From: JACVRW01 sp963746825
Lineage (GTDB): Bacteria > Actinomycetota > Thermoleophilia > Solirubrobacterales > Thermoleophilaceae
DNA length: 64,000 nt
Direction: 5' to 3'
Assembly (NCBI GenBank): GCA_963746825.1
Contig: CAVVCU010000008.1
Coordinates: forward strand, 257,570 to 321,569
Positions 1 through 8,450 of this stretch are shown piece by piece. Each line of letters starts with the position of its first letter. Position 1 is the stretch's first letter. A program made the position numbers and the translations under genes. The notes under the pieces were generated by a model, which saw nothing but the letters and a program-made list of their open reading frames with translations, searched no databases and was not told the origin of the DNA.

Positions 1-1352
1 CGCGCGCCGTGGCCGGCGAGGCCGGCGTGCCCTTCTTCTCCATCTCGGGATCCGACTTCGTCGAGATGTTCGTGGGTGTCGGCGCCTCGCGCGTGCGTGA
101 CCTGTTCGAGCAGGCCAAGCAGAACTCGCCCTGCATCATCTTCATGGACGAGATCGACGCCGTCGGCCGTCACCGCGGGGCCGGCCTGGGCGGCGGTCAC
201 GACGAGCGCGAGCAGACTCTCAACCAGCTGTTGGTCGAGATGGACGGCTTCGAGATGAAGGACAACATCATCCTCATCGCGGCCACCAACCGGCCCGACA
301 TCCTCGATCCCGCGCTGCTGCGCCCGGGCCGCTTCGACCGCCAGATCGTGGTCGACCGCCCCGACCGCAAGGGCCGCCAGAAGATCCTCGAGGTGCACAC
401 GCGCGGCAAGCCGCTGGCCAAGGCGATCGACCTCGACGTGCTCGCCGGGCAGACCCCCGGATTCACCGGCGCCGACCTTCAGAACCTGGTCAACGAGGCC
501 GCACTGCTGGCCGCCCGCCAGGGAAAGCGCGAGATCGACCACCTCCAGCTGGAGGAGGGGATCATGCGCGTGATCGCGGGTCCGGAGAAGAAGACCCGTG
601 TGATGAGCGAGAAGGAGCGCCGCATCACGGCGTTCCACGAGATGGGCCACGCCCTGGTCGCCCACTATCTGCACAACACCGATCCGGTGCACAAGATCTC
701 CGTGATCTCTCGCGGCCAGGCGCTCGGCTACACGATCTCGCTGCCGACCGAGGACAAGTTCCTCACCTCGCGCGCGGAGCTCAACGACACGATGGCCATG
801 ACGCTTGGAGGCCGCGCCGCGGAGGAGATCGTGTTCGGCGAGGTCACCACCGGCGCCTCGAACGACCTCGAGAAGGTCACCGCTACGGCCAAGCAGATGG
901 TCATGCGCTTCGGCATGTCCGAGAAGCTCGGCCCGCGCGTTTTCGGCCACGATCACGGCCAGCCCTTCCTGGGCCGCGAGTTCAGCTCCGAGCCCGACTA
1001 CTCCGACGAGATCGCGCGCGAGATCGACGACGAGATCCGGCGCATGGTCGAGGAGGCGCACCAGGCCGCCCGCGGGATCCTGGAGGAGCATCGCGAGCGC
1101 CTCGACAAGACGTCGGACATCCTGCTTCGCCGCGAGACCATCGAGCGCGAGCAGTTCGTGGAGCTGCTCGAGGGCAAGAGCGAGAACGAGGTATTCGGGC
1201 CCGACGAGCGCGCCCTGCCCGCGCCGCCGCCCCCCGCCCCGGAGGCCCCGGAGCGCAGGCCCGAGCGCGCCCCGCAGCCGCTGCCCCGGCCAGGACTGGC
1301 CGGCGGCACCGCCGAGATGCGCGGCGACTCTTCGTCGCCTGAGACGACCTAG
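1..1352 (+). CDS. ftsH: ATP-dependent zinc metalloprotease FtsH (5' truncated by window edge)
   Basis: Membrane-anchored AAA+ protease that unfolds and degrades membrane and short-lived cytosolic proteins. The window opens inside the gene: the frame is already open at base 3, just past the expected Walker A loop, and the N-terminal membrane segments lie off the left edge. Visible are Walker B (IIFMDEID, about 135-160), the second region of homology (ATNRPDILDPALLRPGRFD, about 280-345), the zinc site HEMGH at 636-650 and the third-ligand region NDLEKVTATAKQ from 861. The C-terminus ends in a proline-rich tail of about 40 residues. No gene follows closely on this strand. Identity is certain; only the start is missing. 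Confidence 0.97.
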   Translation, partial: RAVAGEAGVPFFSISGSDFVEMFVGVGASRVRDLFEQAKQNSPCIIFMDEIDAVGRHRGAGLGGGHDEREQTLNQLLVEMDGFEMKDNIILIAATNRPDILDPALLRPGRFDRQIVVDRPDRKGRQKILEVHTRGKPLAKAIDLDVLAGQTPGFTGADLQNLVNEAALLAARQGKREIDHLQLEEGIMRVIAGPEKKTRVMSEKERRITAFHEMGHALVAHYLHNTDPVHKISVISRGQALGYTISLPTEDKFLTSRAELNDTMAMTLGGRAAEEIVFGEVTTGASNDLEKVTATAKQMVMRFGMSEKLGPRVFGHDHGQPFLGREFSSEPDYSDEIAREIDDEIRRMVEEAHQAARGILEEHRERLDKTSDILLRRETIEREQFVELLEGKSENEVFGPDERALPAPPPPAPEAPERRPERAPQPLPRPGLAGGTAEMRGDSSSPETT

Positions 1353-1601
1353 CTTTCTTCGCCGTCGGTCGGGCGGGCGCGTCCGTCATCGCCCGTCCGC
1401 AGAGCCTCGCTTGACGCTCGTTCGCTCGCTCGCAAGCGGCTCGCTCTGACATGCTCTGCGGCCGGGGATGCCGACCGCGCCCGCCTGCGGCCAGCGTGGG
1501 GTACCACCCGGGGCGAACGCCGCGCGCTCAAGCTTCCGGCGTGGCGGGCGAGCAAACCGGGCATGAAGCCAAGGCCTTCGACCATCTGAGAGAGCAGGCT
1601 C

Positions 1602-2351
1602 TTGGCTTGGGCGGCAACCATTTCCTTCGTGCCGGAAACGCATGGGCGGGGCGCGGTATCGCTGGGAACGCCCTCGCTGCGCGTCTACTGGCCGAACGCC
1701 GAGGCACGCGCGGCCTGGGCGGACCCGCCGAACTGGCGCCGGCCGGGGCTTGTGCTCTTCGGTGAGGATGGAGAGCCGCTCCTGGCGTTCTCGGAGACGC
1801 CCGCCCTCGACGGCGATCCCGACGACCTCGACGTCCTGCGACGCGGGTTGGCGGCCACCTACGCCGTCCTCTCTCCCGCCGGCCCCGGTTGGGAGGAGGT
1901 GGCGCGCTGGCGAGCGCATCCCAACGACCGCGTGAAGGACGGCGAGGCGCCGTGGGTGCTCGGGGAACTGCTCGACGGCGAGGGGACGTGCAAGGCCGTG
2001 CTGACGGTGCCGCCGAGGCGTTCGCGGTCTGGCCCGATGGTCGACGGGGCGCGACTGAGCACGGTGCCCGAGGTGACGGTGGAGGAGGCGAGCGCGCCTG
2101 GGCAGCCGCGGGCGCGGGGCTGGCGCAGGTGGCTGCAGCCCGACGCAACGTCCTGGATCGTCTCCGGGCGCACTGGGCGAGGCTTCGCGCGAGCGGAGCC
2201 GGGCGACGCCGCATCGCGACGGCCGTTTCCCGGCCCGTGGTCGGGGCGCCTGGAGCTCGAATGGCCGGCGAGACCCACGCGCGAGGAGCAGATCGTCGCT
2301 CTCCACTTAGCCGACGCGTGGCTGCGCTGGGAGGCCGAGTGGCGTAGTTAG
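1602..2351 (+). CDS. Hypothetical protein, unrecognised
   Basis: I do not recognise this 249-residue frame. It opens at a TTG just after an in-frame stop at 1587-1589. It has the amino-acid mix of a real acidic protein, with stretches such as LRVYWPNAEARAAWADPP and GLVLFGEDGEPLLAF in the first half and REEQIVALHLADAWLRWEAE near the end. The middle third (about 2000-2250) is richer in Arg and Pro and less convincing. No signal peptide, membrane segment or cysteine motif is seen. Its end overlaps the end of the convergent VOC gene by four bases. The 249 bases between ftsH and this start hold only short GC-rich inverted repeats. Confidence 0.45.
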   Translation: MAWAATISFVPETHGRGAVSLGTPSLRVYWPNAEARAAWADPPNWRRPGLVLFGEDGEPLLAFSETPALDGDPDDLDVLRRGLAATYAVLSPAGPGWEEVARWRAHPNDRVKDGEAPWVLGELLDGEGTCKAVLTVPPRRSRSGPMVDGARLSTVPEVTVEEASAPGQPRARGWRRWLQPDATSWIVSGRTGRGFARAEPGDAASRRPFPGPWSGRLELEWPARPTREEQIVALHLADAWLRWEAEWRS

Positions 2352-2740
2352 CCGCCGGGCTGCGGGTGAAGTCCTCCAGCGGACTGGGGTGGCGCGGCTC
2401 GTAGAGACCCATCTCGCCGGCGCCCGGGACCTTGAAGCGCGTCACGAGGCCGTACCCCTCGTCGGTGACGGGCGCCACGAACTCCACCCCTTTGGCCTCC
2501 AGGTCCGCGACGGTGCCATTGATGTCGTGGCACATCAGGAAGAGGAGGTGCCGCTCCGGCGTCGAGGCCCCAGCCGGATCCCGGATGAAAGGCAAGCTCG
2601 GCCGGCGGCAACGCGAAGATCAGCCAGCCCTCGCCCGCATCGACCGCGTCCAACTCGAGCACGTCGCGCACGAACTCGCGGGCCGCCTCGGCGTCCTCGG
2701 CGAAGACGATTGCGTGGGCTCCGGCGATTCCCGACGTCAT
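2348..2740 (-). CDS. VOC family (glyoxalase/bleomycin resistance-like) protein, frameshifted
   Basis: Small vicinal-oxygen-chelate fold protein of the glyoxalase/dioxygenase superfamily; substrate unknown. The ATG at 2740 begins MTSGIAGAHAIVFAEDAEAA, followed by a typical first beta-alpha-beta unit with the conserved LPPAELAFHP. The frame then changes around 2560-2590, and the second half continues in another frame with LLFLMCHDINGTVADLEAKG and GEMGLYEPRHP, the usual ending of this family. The best stop is the TAA at 2350-2348, which needs further net shift near the end, so the C-terminus is uncertain. Extra single bases explain everything, as for other interrupted genes here. The family is clear; whether the gene is broken in the cell is not. 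Confidence 0.7.
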   Translation of the reverse strand: MTSGIAGAHAIVFAEDAEAAREFVRDVLELDAVDAGEGWLIFALPPAELAFHPGSGWGLDAGAAPPLPDVPRHQWHRRGPGGQRGGVRGARHRRGVRPRDALQGPGRRRDGSLRAAPPQSAGGLHPQPGG

Positions 2741-2810
2741 CCGATTACGGTACCGCCAGTCGCTGGCGCCGGTCTTGGCGGCCCGGTAGCGTGCGCCGCA
2801 GAGGGCGCGA

Positions 2811-3558
2811 ATGGATGAGCGCGACAAGCCGGCTCGCGGGCCGCTCGGCGGCTGTGGCCGCCTGCTCGTGGCGGCGGCAGTTGCGGTGCTGGGGTTGGGC
2901 ACGCTCGGTGCCGGCGCCGTCGGCGCGGCTGACTATCCGGTCGCCGTGACCTCCAACGAGTTCACGCCCGAGGACCTGACGATCGCGGCCGGCGACACGG
3001 TGATCTGGACCAACACCCAGGGCCAGCACAACGTGGTGTTCGAAGACGGCCGCTTCACGCAGCCCCCCAGGTCCTACGAACCCTTCCTGGACGCGCCAGC
3101 GAGCCTTCACCACCGCCGGCGCATTCCCCTACTTCTGCGCGCTGCATGACGGCATGACCGGCATCGTGCGCGTGGCCGCCGGCGTGCCGCTGCCCCCACC
3201 CGGATTCCCGCCGCCCGCCCCCGGCCCCGCTCCGCCGCCCGGCGGCGAGCTGCCCGGGCTCAAGGTGACGCTGAAGCTAAGCGACTCGACACCGCGCGCC
3301 GGCCGCCGCATCCGGCTTTTCGGCACGGTCCGCCCCCAGCAGGACGGCCGCACCGTCCAGATCCAGCGGCGCACCAAGACCGGGAAGTTCACGACGGTGG
3401 CCACCGCTCGCCTCAGCGGCGACGGCGCCCAGTCCGCCTACTCCCGGCGGCTGCGAGTGGGGCGCGATTCCGCCTTCCGCGCCCGGGTTCCCGGCGATGC
3501 CGCGCATGCCGCGTCGGTCAGCACGACGAAGCGGGTCGATGTGCGTAGTCCCGCTTAG
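2811..3558 (+). CDS. Secreted cupredoxin-domain protein, one frameshift
   Basis: Exported blue-copper-type protein, probably an electron carrier or copper protein at the cell surface. ATG 2811 gives a basic N-terminus and a hydrophobic stretch (LLVAAAVAVLGLGTLGAGAV) ending in an Ala-rich cleavage region, then a plastocyanin-like fold. Copper ligands are visible: His in GQHNVVF, then Cys, His and Met in FPYFCALHDGM. The frame shifts by one base in a run of six C at about 3063-3068; with five C the reading becomes FTQPPGPTNPSWT and joins the second part. A proline-rich linker (3180-3245) leads to a C-terminal beta-rich domain of about 95 residues (LKVTLKLSDSTPRAGRRIRL). Corrected length is 248 residues. 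It converges on the SnoaL gene with a 4-base overlap. Confidence 0.8.
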
Positions 3559-3978
3559 GTCGGCGCGCCGGGTGCGAATCCCGGCTTCCACGCCGCCCAG
3601 CGCTCGGCGAGCTTGCCGTCCGCGACGCGGAAGATCACGATCGCCGACAGCTCGACGCGCTCCCCGGTGGGCGGCCGGCCGAACATCGGGCCGGTGTTGG
3701 TGCCGCGCATCGTCCAGCGGATCGTGACGCGATCGCCCTGGGCGACCAGGTCGTGGATGGTGAACTCGAGGTCGGGATGCGCGCCGTGCATCGTGGACAC
3801 CACGTACTCGGGTCCCTCCGTGCCCGGGCGGCTGCCCGGGCAGGGGATCGTGGTCGACCCAATCCGGGGCCACCAGGCCGCGCATCGCCGCGGGGTCCCC
3901 GCCCGGGATCACCTCCTCGAAGATCCGGCGGATCAGGGCCGTGTTGGCTTCGAGCGTCGAGCTGTCGGTCACGGTCAT
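3555..3978 (-). CDS. SnoaL-like / ester cyclase family protein, one frameshift
   Basis: Small cone-fold (NTF2-like) protein of the SnoaL/ester cyclase group; these are often stand-alone isomerases, cyclases or enzymes of unknown substrate. ATG 3978 overlaps the stop of the upstream NmrA-like gene (ATGA), so the two are translationally coupled. The N-terminal part reads MTVTDSSTLEANTALIRRIF and VAPDWVDHDPLPGQPPG; after a one-base shift near 3830 it continues with HPDLEFTIHDLVAQGDRV, RWTMRGTN and WAAWKPGF. Removing one C from the CCGCCCGGG stretch restores a 140-residue protein. Expression should follow the PadR-type control region upstream of the NmrA gene. Confidence 0.75.
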
Positions 3979-4853
3979 CGGCCCGCCCCCACCGCGGCCG
4001 GCGCGAACAGGTGGGCGTGGTCGTGCGCGAACGAGGCGAAGTCGCGCGCCGGGCTGCCGGTGAGCTCCTCCACCGTCGGCGTGACCTGCCGGCCCACGCC
4101 CTGGCGCAGCATCACGAACACCTGGACGATCTGCTCGGCGACGAACTCGGGAAGGCCTCCTTCGGTCATCGCCTGCTTCGCGCCCTCGTCGGGAACGTGG
4201 ATGAACTCGACCTCGCGGCCGGTCGCCGCGGCGAGCTCGGCCGCCGCCCGCTCGTAGGTGATCGCCTCGGGCCCGGTGAGCACGTGGGTCTTGCCGTCGT
4301 GGCCGGGGCTGGTGAGCACCGCCGCTGCCGCCGCCCCTACGTCGCGGGGATCGATCATCGCGATCCGAGCCTCGCCCGCCGGTGCGAACAGGCGGCCCTC
4401 GTGTGCGACCTGATCGGCGCCGGCGAGCACGTTCGACATGAACGCGTTGGCCCGGAGGATCGTGGTGGCGACCCCCGAGGCCCTCAGGTGCTGCTCGATT
4501 TGGCCGTGCCAGCTCCAGAAGGCGACCGGCGCTCCCGGCTGGGCCACGATCGAGGAGAGCTTGACGATGCGGCGGACGCCGGTGGCGGCGGCCATGTCGA
4601 TCGCGTCCATCTCCCACGCGACGCGGCGTGGATCGTCGGCGCCGGACAGGAACAGCGTCTCCACTCCATCCAAGGCGGCGCGCAGCGTGTCGGGCTTCGC
4701 GAAGTCGCCCGGCGCCAGCTCGGCTGAGTCGCCGAAGAGGCCCTCGGCCTTGATCGGATCGCGCACGAAGGCCCGGACGGGCTGTCCCCTCTCCAGCAGC
4801 GCTCGCACCACCTCCGCGCCCGCGTGCCCCGTTGCTCCGGTGACCAAGATCAT
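3975..4853 (-). CDS. NmrA-like NAD(P)-binding protein (atypical SDR)
   Basis: Atypical short-chain dehydrogenase of the NmrA/NAD(P)H:quinone oxidoreductase type 2 group, 292 residues, cytosolic. The N-terminal nucleotide-binding loop GATGHAG is at residues 6-12. Further family marks are the Arg of FVRDP, which usually selects NADPH, and VRRIVKLSS, with no classical YxxxK pair, which fits NmrA-like sensors or quinone reductases rather than true dehydrogenases. The gene is divergent from a PadR regulator with 58 bases between the starts, and its stop overlaps the start of the SnoaL gene. The pair is probably the PadR target. Substrate unknown. Confidence 0.85.
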   Translation of the reverse strand: MILVTGATGHAGAEVVRALLERGQPVRAFVRDPIKAEGLFGDSAELAPGDFAKPDTLRAALDGVETLFLSGADDPRRVAWEMDAIDMAAATGVRRIVKLSSIVAQPGAPVAFWSWHGQIEQHLRASGVATTILRANAFMSNVLAGADQVAHEGRLFAPAGEARIAMIDPRDVGAAAAAVLTSPGHDGKTHVLTGPEAITYERAAAELAAATGREVEFIHVPDEGAKQAMTEGGLPEFVAEQIVQVFVMLRQGVGRQVTPTVEELTGSPARDFASFAHDHAHLFAPAAVGAGR

Positions 4854-4875
4854 CGACGACTCCTTCCGTGGGTTA

Positions 4876-4913
4876 ACTATGAACCAGAGTTATACACTAT
4901 GTTCCAGAGTTAT
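4876..4913. promoter_or_regulatory. Probable PadR operator: two 18-base direct repeats between divergent genes
   Basis: The short AT-rich gap between the NmrA-like and PadR genes contains ACTATG, two variable bases, then CCAGAGTTAT, at 4876-4893 and again at 4896-4913, so the period is 20 bases (two helical turns). The first copy also forms an imperfect palindrome with ends TAACT and AGTTA. The second copy runs into the ATG of the PadR gene. Position and symmetry suggest autoregulation and control of the divergent gene; this is inference. Confidence 0.5.
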
Positions 4914-5439
4914 GGCGCACGATGAGCTGAGCCTCTTCTCCTACGAGATCCTCGGTCTGGTGGGAAGCACCGGCGCGGGGCCCCACGACCTCAGGGCCAT
5001 GGTCCGTCGTGGACGGGTTCTCGACTGGGCGGGCGAGAGCCAGTACTACGCCGAGCCCAAGCGATTGGCCCGGCTCGGCTACCTGGAGGCGCGAAAGGAG
5101 CCGGGCAAGACCCGCGAGCGCACCGTGTACACGCTCACCGACAAGGGCCTCGAGGCGTTACGCGAGTGGGCCCGGACTCCCGTCCGGTTCACGCCGATCA
5201 AGAGCGAGGCGCTGCTGCGCCTGCTGATCGCCGATCTCGTGGGCGAGGCCGCCACCCGCGAGAGCATCGCGACGCTGCGGGAGGACATCGCGGACCTCTC
5301 CTCGAGGGTTGCTGAGAGCGAGGCGGCGGCGAGGGCGCTGCCGCACCGCGCCAAGTATCTCCTGATCGTCACCGGCTTCATGCGTGGCCTGCTCGACCTT
5401 CACCTCCAGCTGGTGGACGACGTCGAACGCGAGCTGTAA
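4912..5439 (+). CDS. PadR family transcriptional regulator
   Basis: Winged-helix regulator of 175 residues. The N-terminal PadR domain is seen as LFSYEILGLVGSTGAGPHDL, then YAEPKRLARLGYLEARKEPGKTRERTVYTLT, in which a basic wing follows the recognition helix, and TDKGLEALREW. The C-terminal half is a helical, probably dimerising coiled region (LREDIADLSSRVAESEAAAR). ATG 4912 lies within the second copy of a direct repeat likely to be its own operator. An MFS drug-exporter gene follows 39 bases downstream, the classic target of PadR repressors; the divergent NmrA/SnoaL pair is the other likely target. The ligand is unknown. Confidence 0.9.
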   Translation: MAHDELSLFSYEILGLVGSTGAGPHDLRAMVRRGRVLDWAGESQYYAEPKRLARLGYLEARKEPGKTRERTVYTLTDKGLEALREWARTPVRFTPIKSEALLRLLIADLVGEAATRESIATLREDIADLSSRVAESEAAARALPHRAKYLLIVTGFMRGLLDLHLQLVDDVEREL

Positions 5440-5478
5440 TTTGAGCGCCTTGCGAATTCGAGCCGACAGGACCCGAAC

Positions 5479-6952
5479 ATGACCACCACCGAAAGCGGCC
5501 GCCGGGCCCGCACGAGCCCCGACAGCCTGAACGACCGCACGCGCTGGCTGGCGCTCTACGTGCTCTGCCTGGGCGACGTGCTGATCGTGCTCGACTCCAC
5601 GATCGTCAACGTCGCCCTGCCCTCCATCCAGGCCGACCTCGGGTTCTCCGACGCTTCGCTCGCCTGGGTGGTCAACGCCTACCTGCTCACCTTCGGCGGC
5701 TTCCTGCTGCTCGGCGGGCGCCTGAGCGACCTGTATCGGGCGCCGGAGGCTGCTCCTCATCGGCCTGGCGCTCTTCACCCTCACATCGCTCGCCTGCGGT
5801 CTGGCCGGCTCGCAGGAGTTCCTGGTGGTTGCCCGCGCCGTGCAGGGTTTCGGCGGCGCCATCGTCTCGGTGGTCGCCCTTTCGCTGATCATGACCATCT
5901 TCACCGAGCCCGCCGACCGGGCCAAGGCGATGGGCATCTTCAGCTTCGTCCTCTCCGGAGGGGCCACGGCCGGTGTGCTGCTGGGCGGCGTCCTCACCGA
6001 CCTGCTCACGTGGAACTGGATCTTCCTGGTGAACCTCCCCGTCGGCATCGCGGTGTTCGTGCTGGCCCTCAGGCTGCTGCCCAACGATCGCCCCGACGCC
6101 GAGGACCGCCGGCTCGACCTCGGCGGGGCGATCACGGTCACCGCCGCGGTCATGCTCGGCACCTACGCGGTGATCAACGGCAACGACAACGGCTGGACTT
6201 CGGCCGAGACCCTGGGCCTGCTCGCGGCCGCGGCGGCACTGCTCGTCGGCTTCCTGGTGATCGAGTCGCGCGTCGGGTCGCCGCTGATGCCGCTCGGCCT
6301 GTTCCGGCTGCGGAACATCCGGGTGGCGAACATCGTGGGCGTCCTGCTGGCCGCCTCGATGTTCGGATGGTTCTTCCTGTCCGCGCTGTACCTGCAGCTG
6401 GTGCTCGGCTACAGCCCGCTGGAGGTCGGCCTCGCGTATCTGCCCTCGACGCTCATCATGGCCGCCGGCTCGATCGCGCTGTCCGACCGCCTGGTCATGC
6501 GCTTCGGCGTGAAGGTGCCAATCGTGTTCGGCCTCTCGTGCTTTGCCCTCGGCCTCCTGTGGTTCGCGCGCATACCCGTCGACGGCAACTTCGCCGTCGA
6601 CGTGCTGCCCGGCATGATCGTCATGGGCATCGGCGGCGGCATCACCTTCAACCCGCTCCTGCTCGCCGCGATGGGCGACGTCGCTCCGGAAGAGAGCGGC
6701 CTCGCGTCGGGAATCGTGAACACCGCGTTCATGATGGGCGGAGCGCTCGGCCTCGCGGTGCTGGTCAGCGTCGCCGACTCGCGCACCAGCAGCCTCCGGG
6801 ATGCCGGCGACGCCGTGGTCGACGCGCTCACCGGCGGCTACCACGCCGGATTCCTGGTGGCGGCGGCGTTTGCCGTGATCGGAGCGCTCGGCGCCCTGCT
6901 GCTGCGTCCCGTGTCGCCACCCCCGCAGGAGCCGGAGGCGGCCGAGGGCTGA
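5479..6952 (+). CDS. MFS drug-efflux transporter, DHA2 (EmrB/QacA) type, one frameshift
   Basis: Proton-driven multidrug exporter of the inner membrane, about 490 residues once corrected and predicted to have 14 membrane helices. Helix 1 carries the DHA2 signature LDSTIVNVALPSIQ and the loop after helix 2 the motif GGRLSDLYG. The frame shifts by one base near 5739: removing one base in CTGTATCGGGCG gives DLYGRRRLLLIGLALF, the normal motif A, and joins the part that runs through ARAVQGFGGAIVSVVALSL to the stop at 6952. RBS-like AGGA precedes the ATG. It lies directly behind the PadR gene and is probably co-regulated with it. Confidence 0.85.
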
Positions 6953-6955
6953 CGC

Positions 6956-8014
6956 CTAGCGCGGGATCCCGAACGCGCTGAGCGGGAACCGCTTCTGGTG
7001 GCCGTAGCGGGTTCCCGCCGGCGGCCTCTCCCACGTCGTCGCCAGGCGCGCGTAGGCGAGCGCGCGTGGGGGCCGCCAGGCGATCTGCTGACCGGCGCAG
7101 GACTGGCCGTAGCCGGGGCGGTTGAGCCACAGGTAGGCGTCGACCAGAGGGTGGGAGGTATCGGTGGTCGGCGGGGGCCCGAGCCCGCGTTTGCCGGGGT
7201 TGCACCAGACGTTGATCCGCCGGTAACCGGACCGATAGAAGACGGGTCCGCGGCCGTTTTGGGAGGTGTTGATCACGAACGGCTTGCCGCCCACGCGGCG
7301 GGACAGGTCGAGCCCGTGGCGGATGTTTGCCCTCGTCCAGTCGTAGTGGGTGACGTTGAGCATGAAGCCGCGTACCTTCGCGATGCCGATCGCGCGCAGC
7401 TGCTTGGCGGTCCGCCGGGCGGGCTCCCAGTCCGAGGCTCCCGCCTCCAGGTAGACGATCGCGTTGGGCAGCCGCGAAAGCGCGTTCACCCCGTACCTGA
7501 GCAGCCTCAGGCGGTCGTCACGGCGGCTCGGCGCCAGGCAGTCGATGGTGCCGAGCGAATCGGGCTCGAACGCGATCACCACGCGGTCGTTGCCGATCAC
7601 CCGAGCGAGGTCGTCGTACCAGGCCCGCGTGCGTGCGTCCTCCGCCGGACCGCCGCCGGTGTAGCCCGGCCCGCACTGGGTCGCCTCCGCGCGCAGGACG
7701 GTGAAGATGGGAACCTCGCCCCGCTGGCGGGCGGGGTCGATCAGCCGCCTCACCTTGACGGCGAAGTTGGGGCGCGTGAACGTCCCGAGCCAGAGCGCGC
7801 GGGGCTCGCGGGCGATCTTCCAGATCAGGTCCGCCTTGCCGGCCTGGCCCGAGCGCTGATAGGCCTGCCACTGAAGCCATGCGGGCGACTCCTGGTCGAC
7901 GTAGAACCGCATGCCCTCGAGCGGATTCGTGCTCTGGGCGGCCGCGGCCGATATGGGCAGGGCGGTGAGCGTGAGCGCGCACAGCGCGACTAGGCGAGCA
8001 AGCACCCAGGTCAA
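6956..8014 (-). CDS. Secreted glycoside hydrolase family 6 (endoglucanase/cellobiohydrolase-like)
   Basis: Predicted extracellular beta-1,4-glucan hydrolase of 352 residues. It has an N-terminal signal peptide (hydrophobic LVALCALTLTALPISAAAAQ). GH6 marks include PIFTVLRAEATQCGPGYTGG, the catalytic-region motif AFEPDSLG, IVYLEAGASDW, GFMLNVTHYDWT and, near the end, NVWCNPGKRGLG followed by DAYLWLNRPGYGQS. Asp residues in EPDS and in the D-x-CN-P-type loop region are where GH6 catalytic acids are expected. No carbohydrate-binding module is attached. It stands alone, converging on the MFS gene with a 3-base gap, so no cellulolytic cluster is implied. Confidence 0.9.
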   Translation of the reverse strand: MTWVLARLVALCALTLTALPISAAAAQSTNPLEGMRFYVDQESPAWLQWQAYQRSGQAGKADLIWKIAREPRALWLGTFTRPNFAVKVRRLIDPARQRGEVPIFTVLRAEATQCGPGYTGGGPAEDARTRAWYDDLARVIGNDRVVIAFEPDSLGTIDCLAPSRRDDRLRLLRYGVNALSRLPNAIVYLEAGASDWEPARRTAKQLRAIGIAKVRGFMLNVTHYDWTRANIRHGLDLSRRVGGKPFVINTSQNGRGPVFYRSGYRRINVWCNPGKRGLGPPPTTDTSHPLVDAYLWLNRPGYGQSCAGQQIAWRPPRALAYARLATTWERPPAGTRYGHQKRFPLSAFGIPR

Positions 8015-8069
8015 GCTAGCGAAGGTCCGAAACTGGTCCTGGGAGCCGCCGAGAGCTTACGATCCGCCG

Positions 8070-8450
8070 ATGCTCACCCCGGCCCGACTGCGACGCTTCT
8101 GCCTCGATCTGCCGGGCGCGGTCGAGGAGTTTCCCTTCAACCCGCAGACGTCCGTGTTCAAGGTCCGGAGCAAGGTGTTCGCGCTCAGCCCGCTGCGGGC
8201 CCGGCCGCTCAACGTGAGCCTCAAATGCGAGCCGGAGATCGCCGAGCAGCTGCGGGCCGGCCACGCCGCGGTCGTGCCCGGCTACCACCTCAACAAGCGG
8301 CATTGGAACACGATCGAGATCGACGGTTCGCTCGACGATCGCTTCGTGCTCGACATGGTCGAGGACTCCTACGACCTCGTGGTGGCCGGGCTGCCCAAGC
8401 GCGTTCAGGCCGAGCTCGGCTGGCCGCCGGCGCCCGCCGCCTCTCCGTGA
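8070..8450 (+). CDS. MmcQ/YjbR family protein
   Basis: Small cytosolic protein (126 residues) of the MmcQ/YjbR family, a fold related to a C-terminal DNA-binding domain; biochemical role not established. Motifs: FCLDLPGAVEEFPF at the N-terminus, VFKVRSKVFAL, NVSLKCEP, VVPGYHLNKRHWNTI (the family hallmark) and the C-terminal helix DSYDLVVAGLPKR. The ATG at 8070 gives the family's usual length. Its TGA overlaps the GTG of the following metallophosphoesterase, so the two are coupled. Confidence 0.88.
   Translation: MLTPARLRRFCLDLPGAVEEFPFNPQTSVFKVRSKVFALSPLRARPLNVSLKCEPEIAEQLRAGHAAVVPGYHLNKRHWNTIEIDGSLDDRFVLDMVEDSYDLVVAGLPKRVQAELGWPPAPAASP

Noticed and set aside
1349..1621. Minus-strand frame beginning MVAAQAKSLLSQMVEGLGFM
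   Set aside because: Looks protein-like for 30 residues, then becomes Arg/Ser-rich; no ribosome site and no known family. Short inverted repeats (CGCTTG/CAAGCG) in the same gap are too small to call an element.
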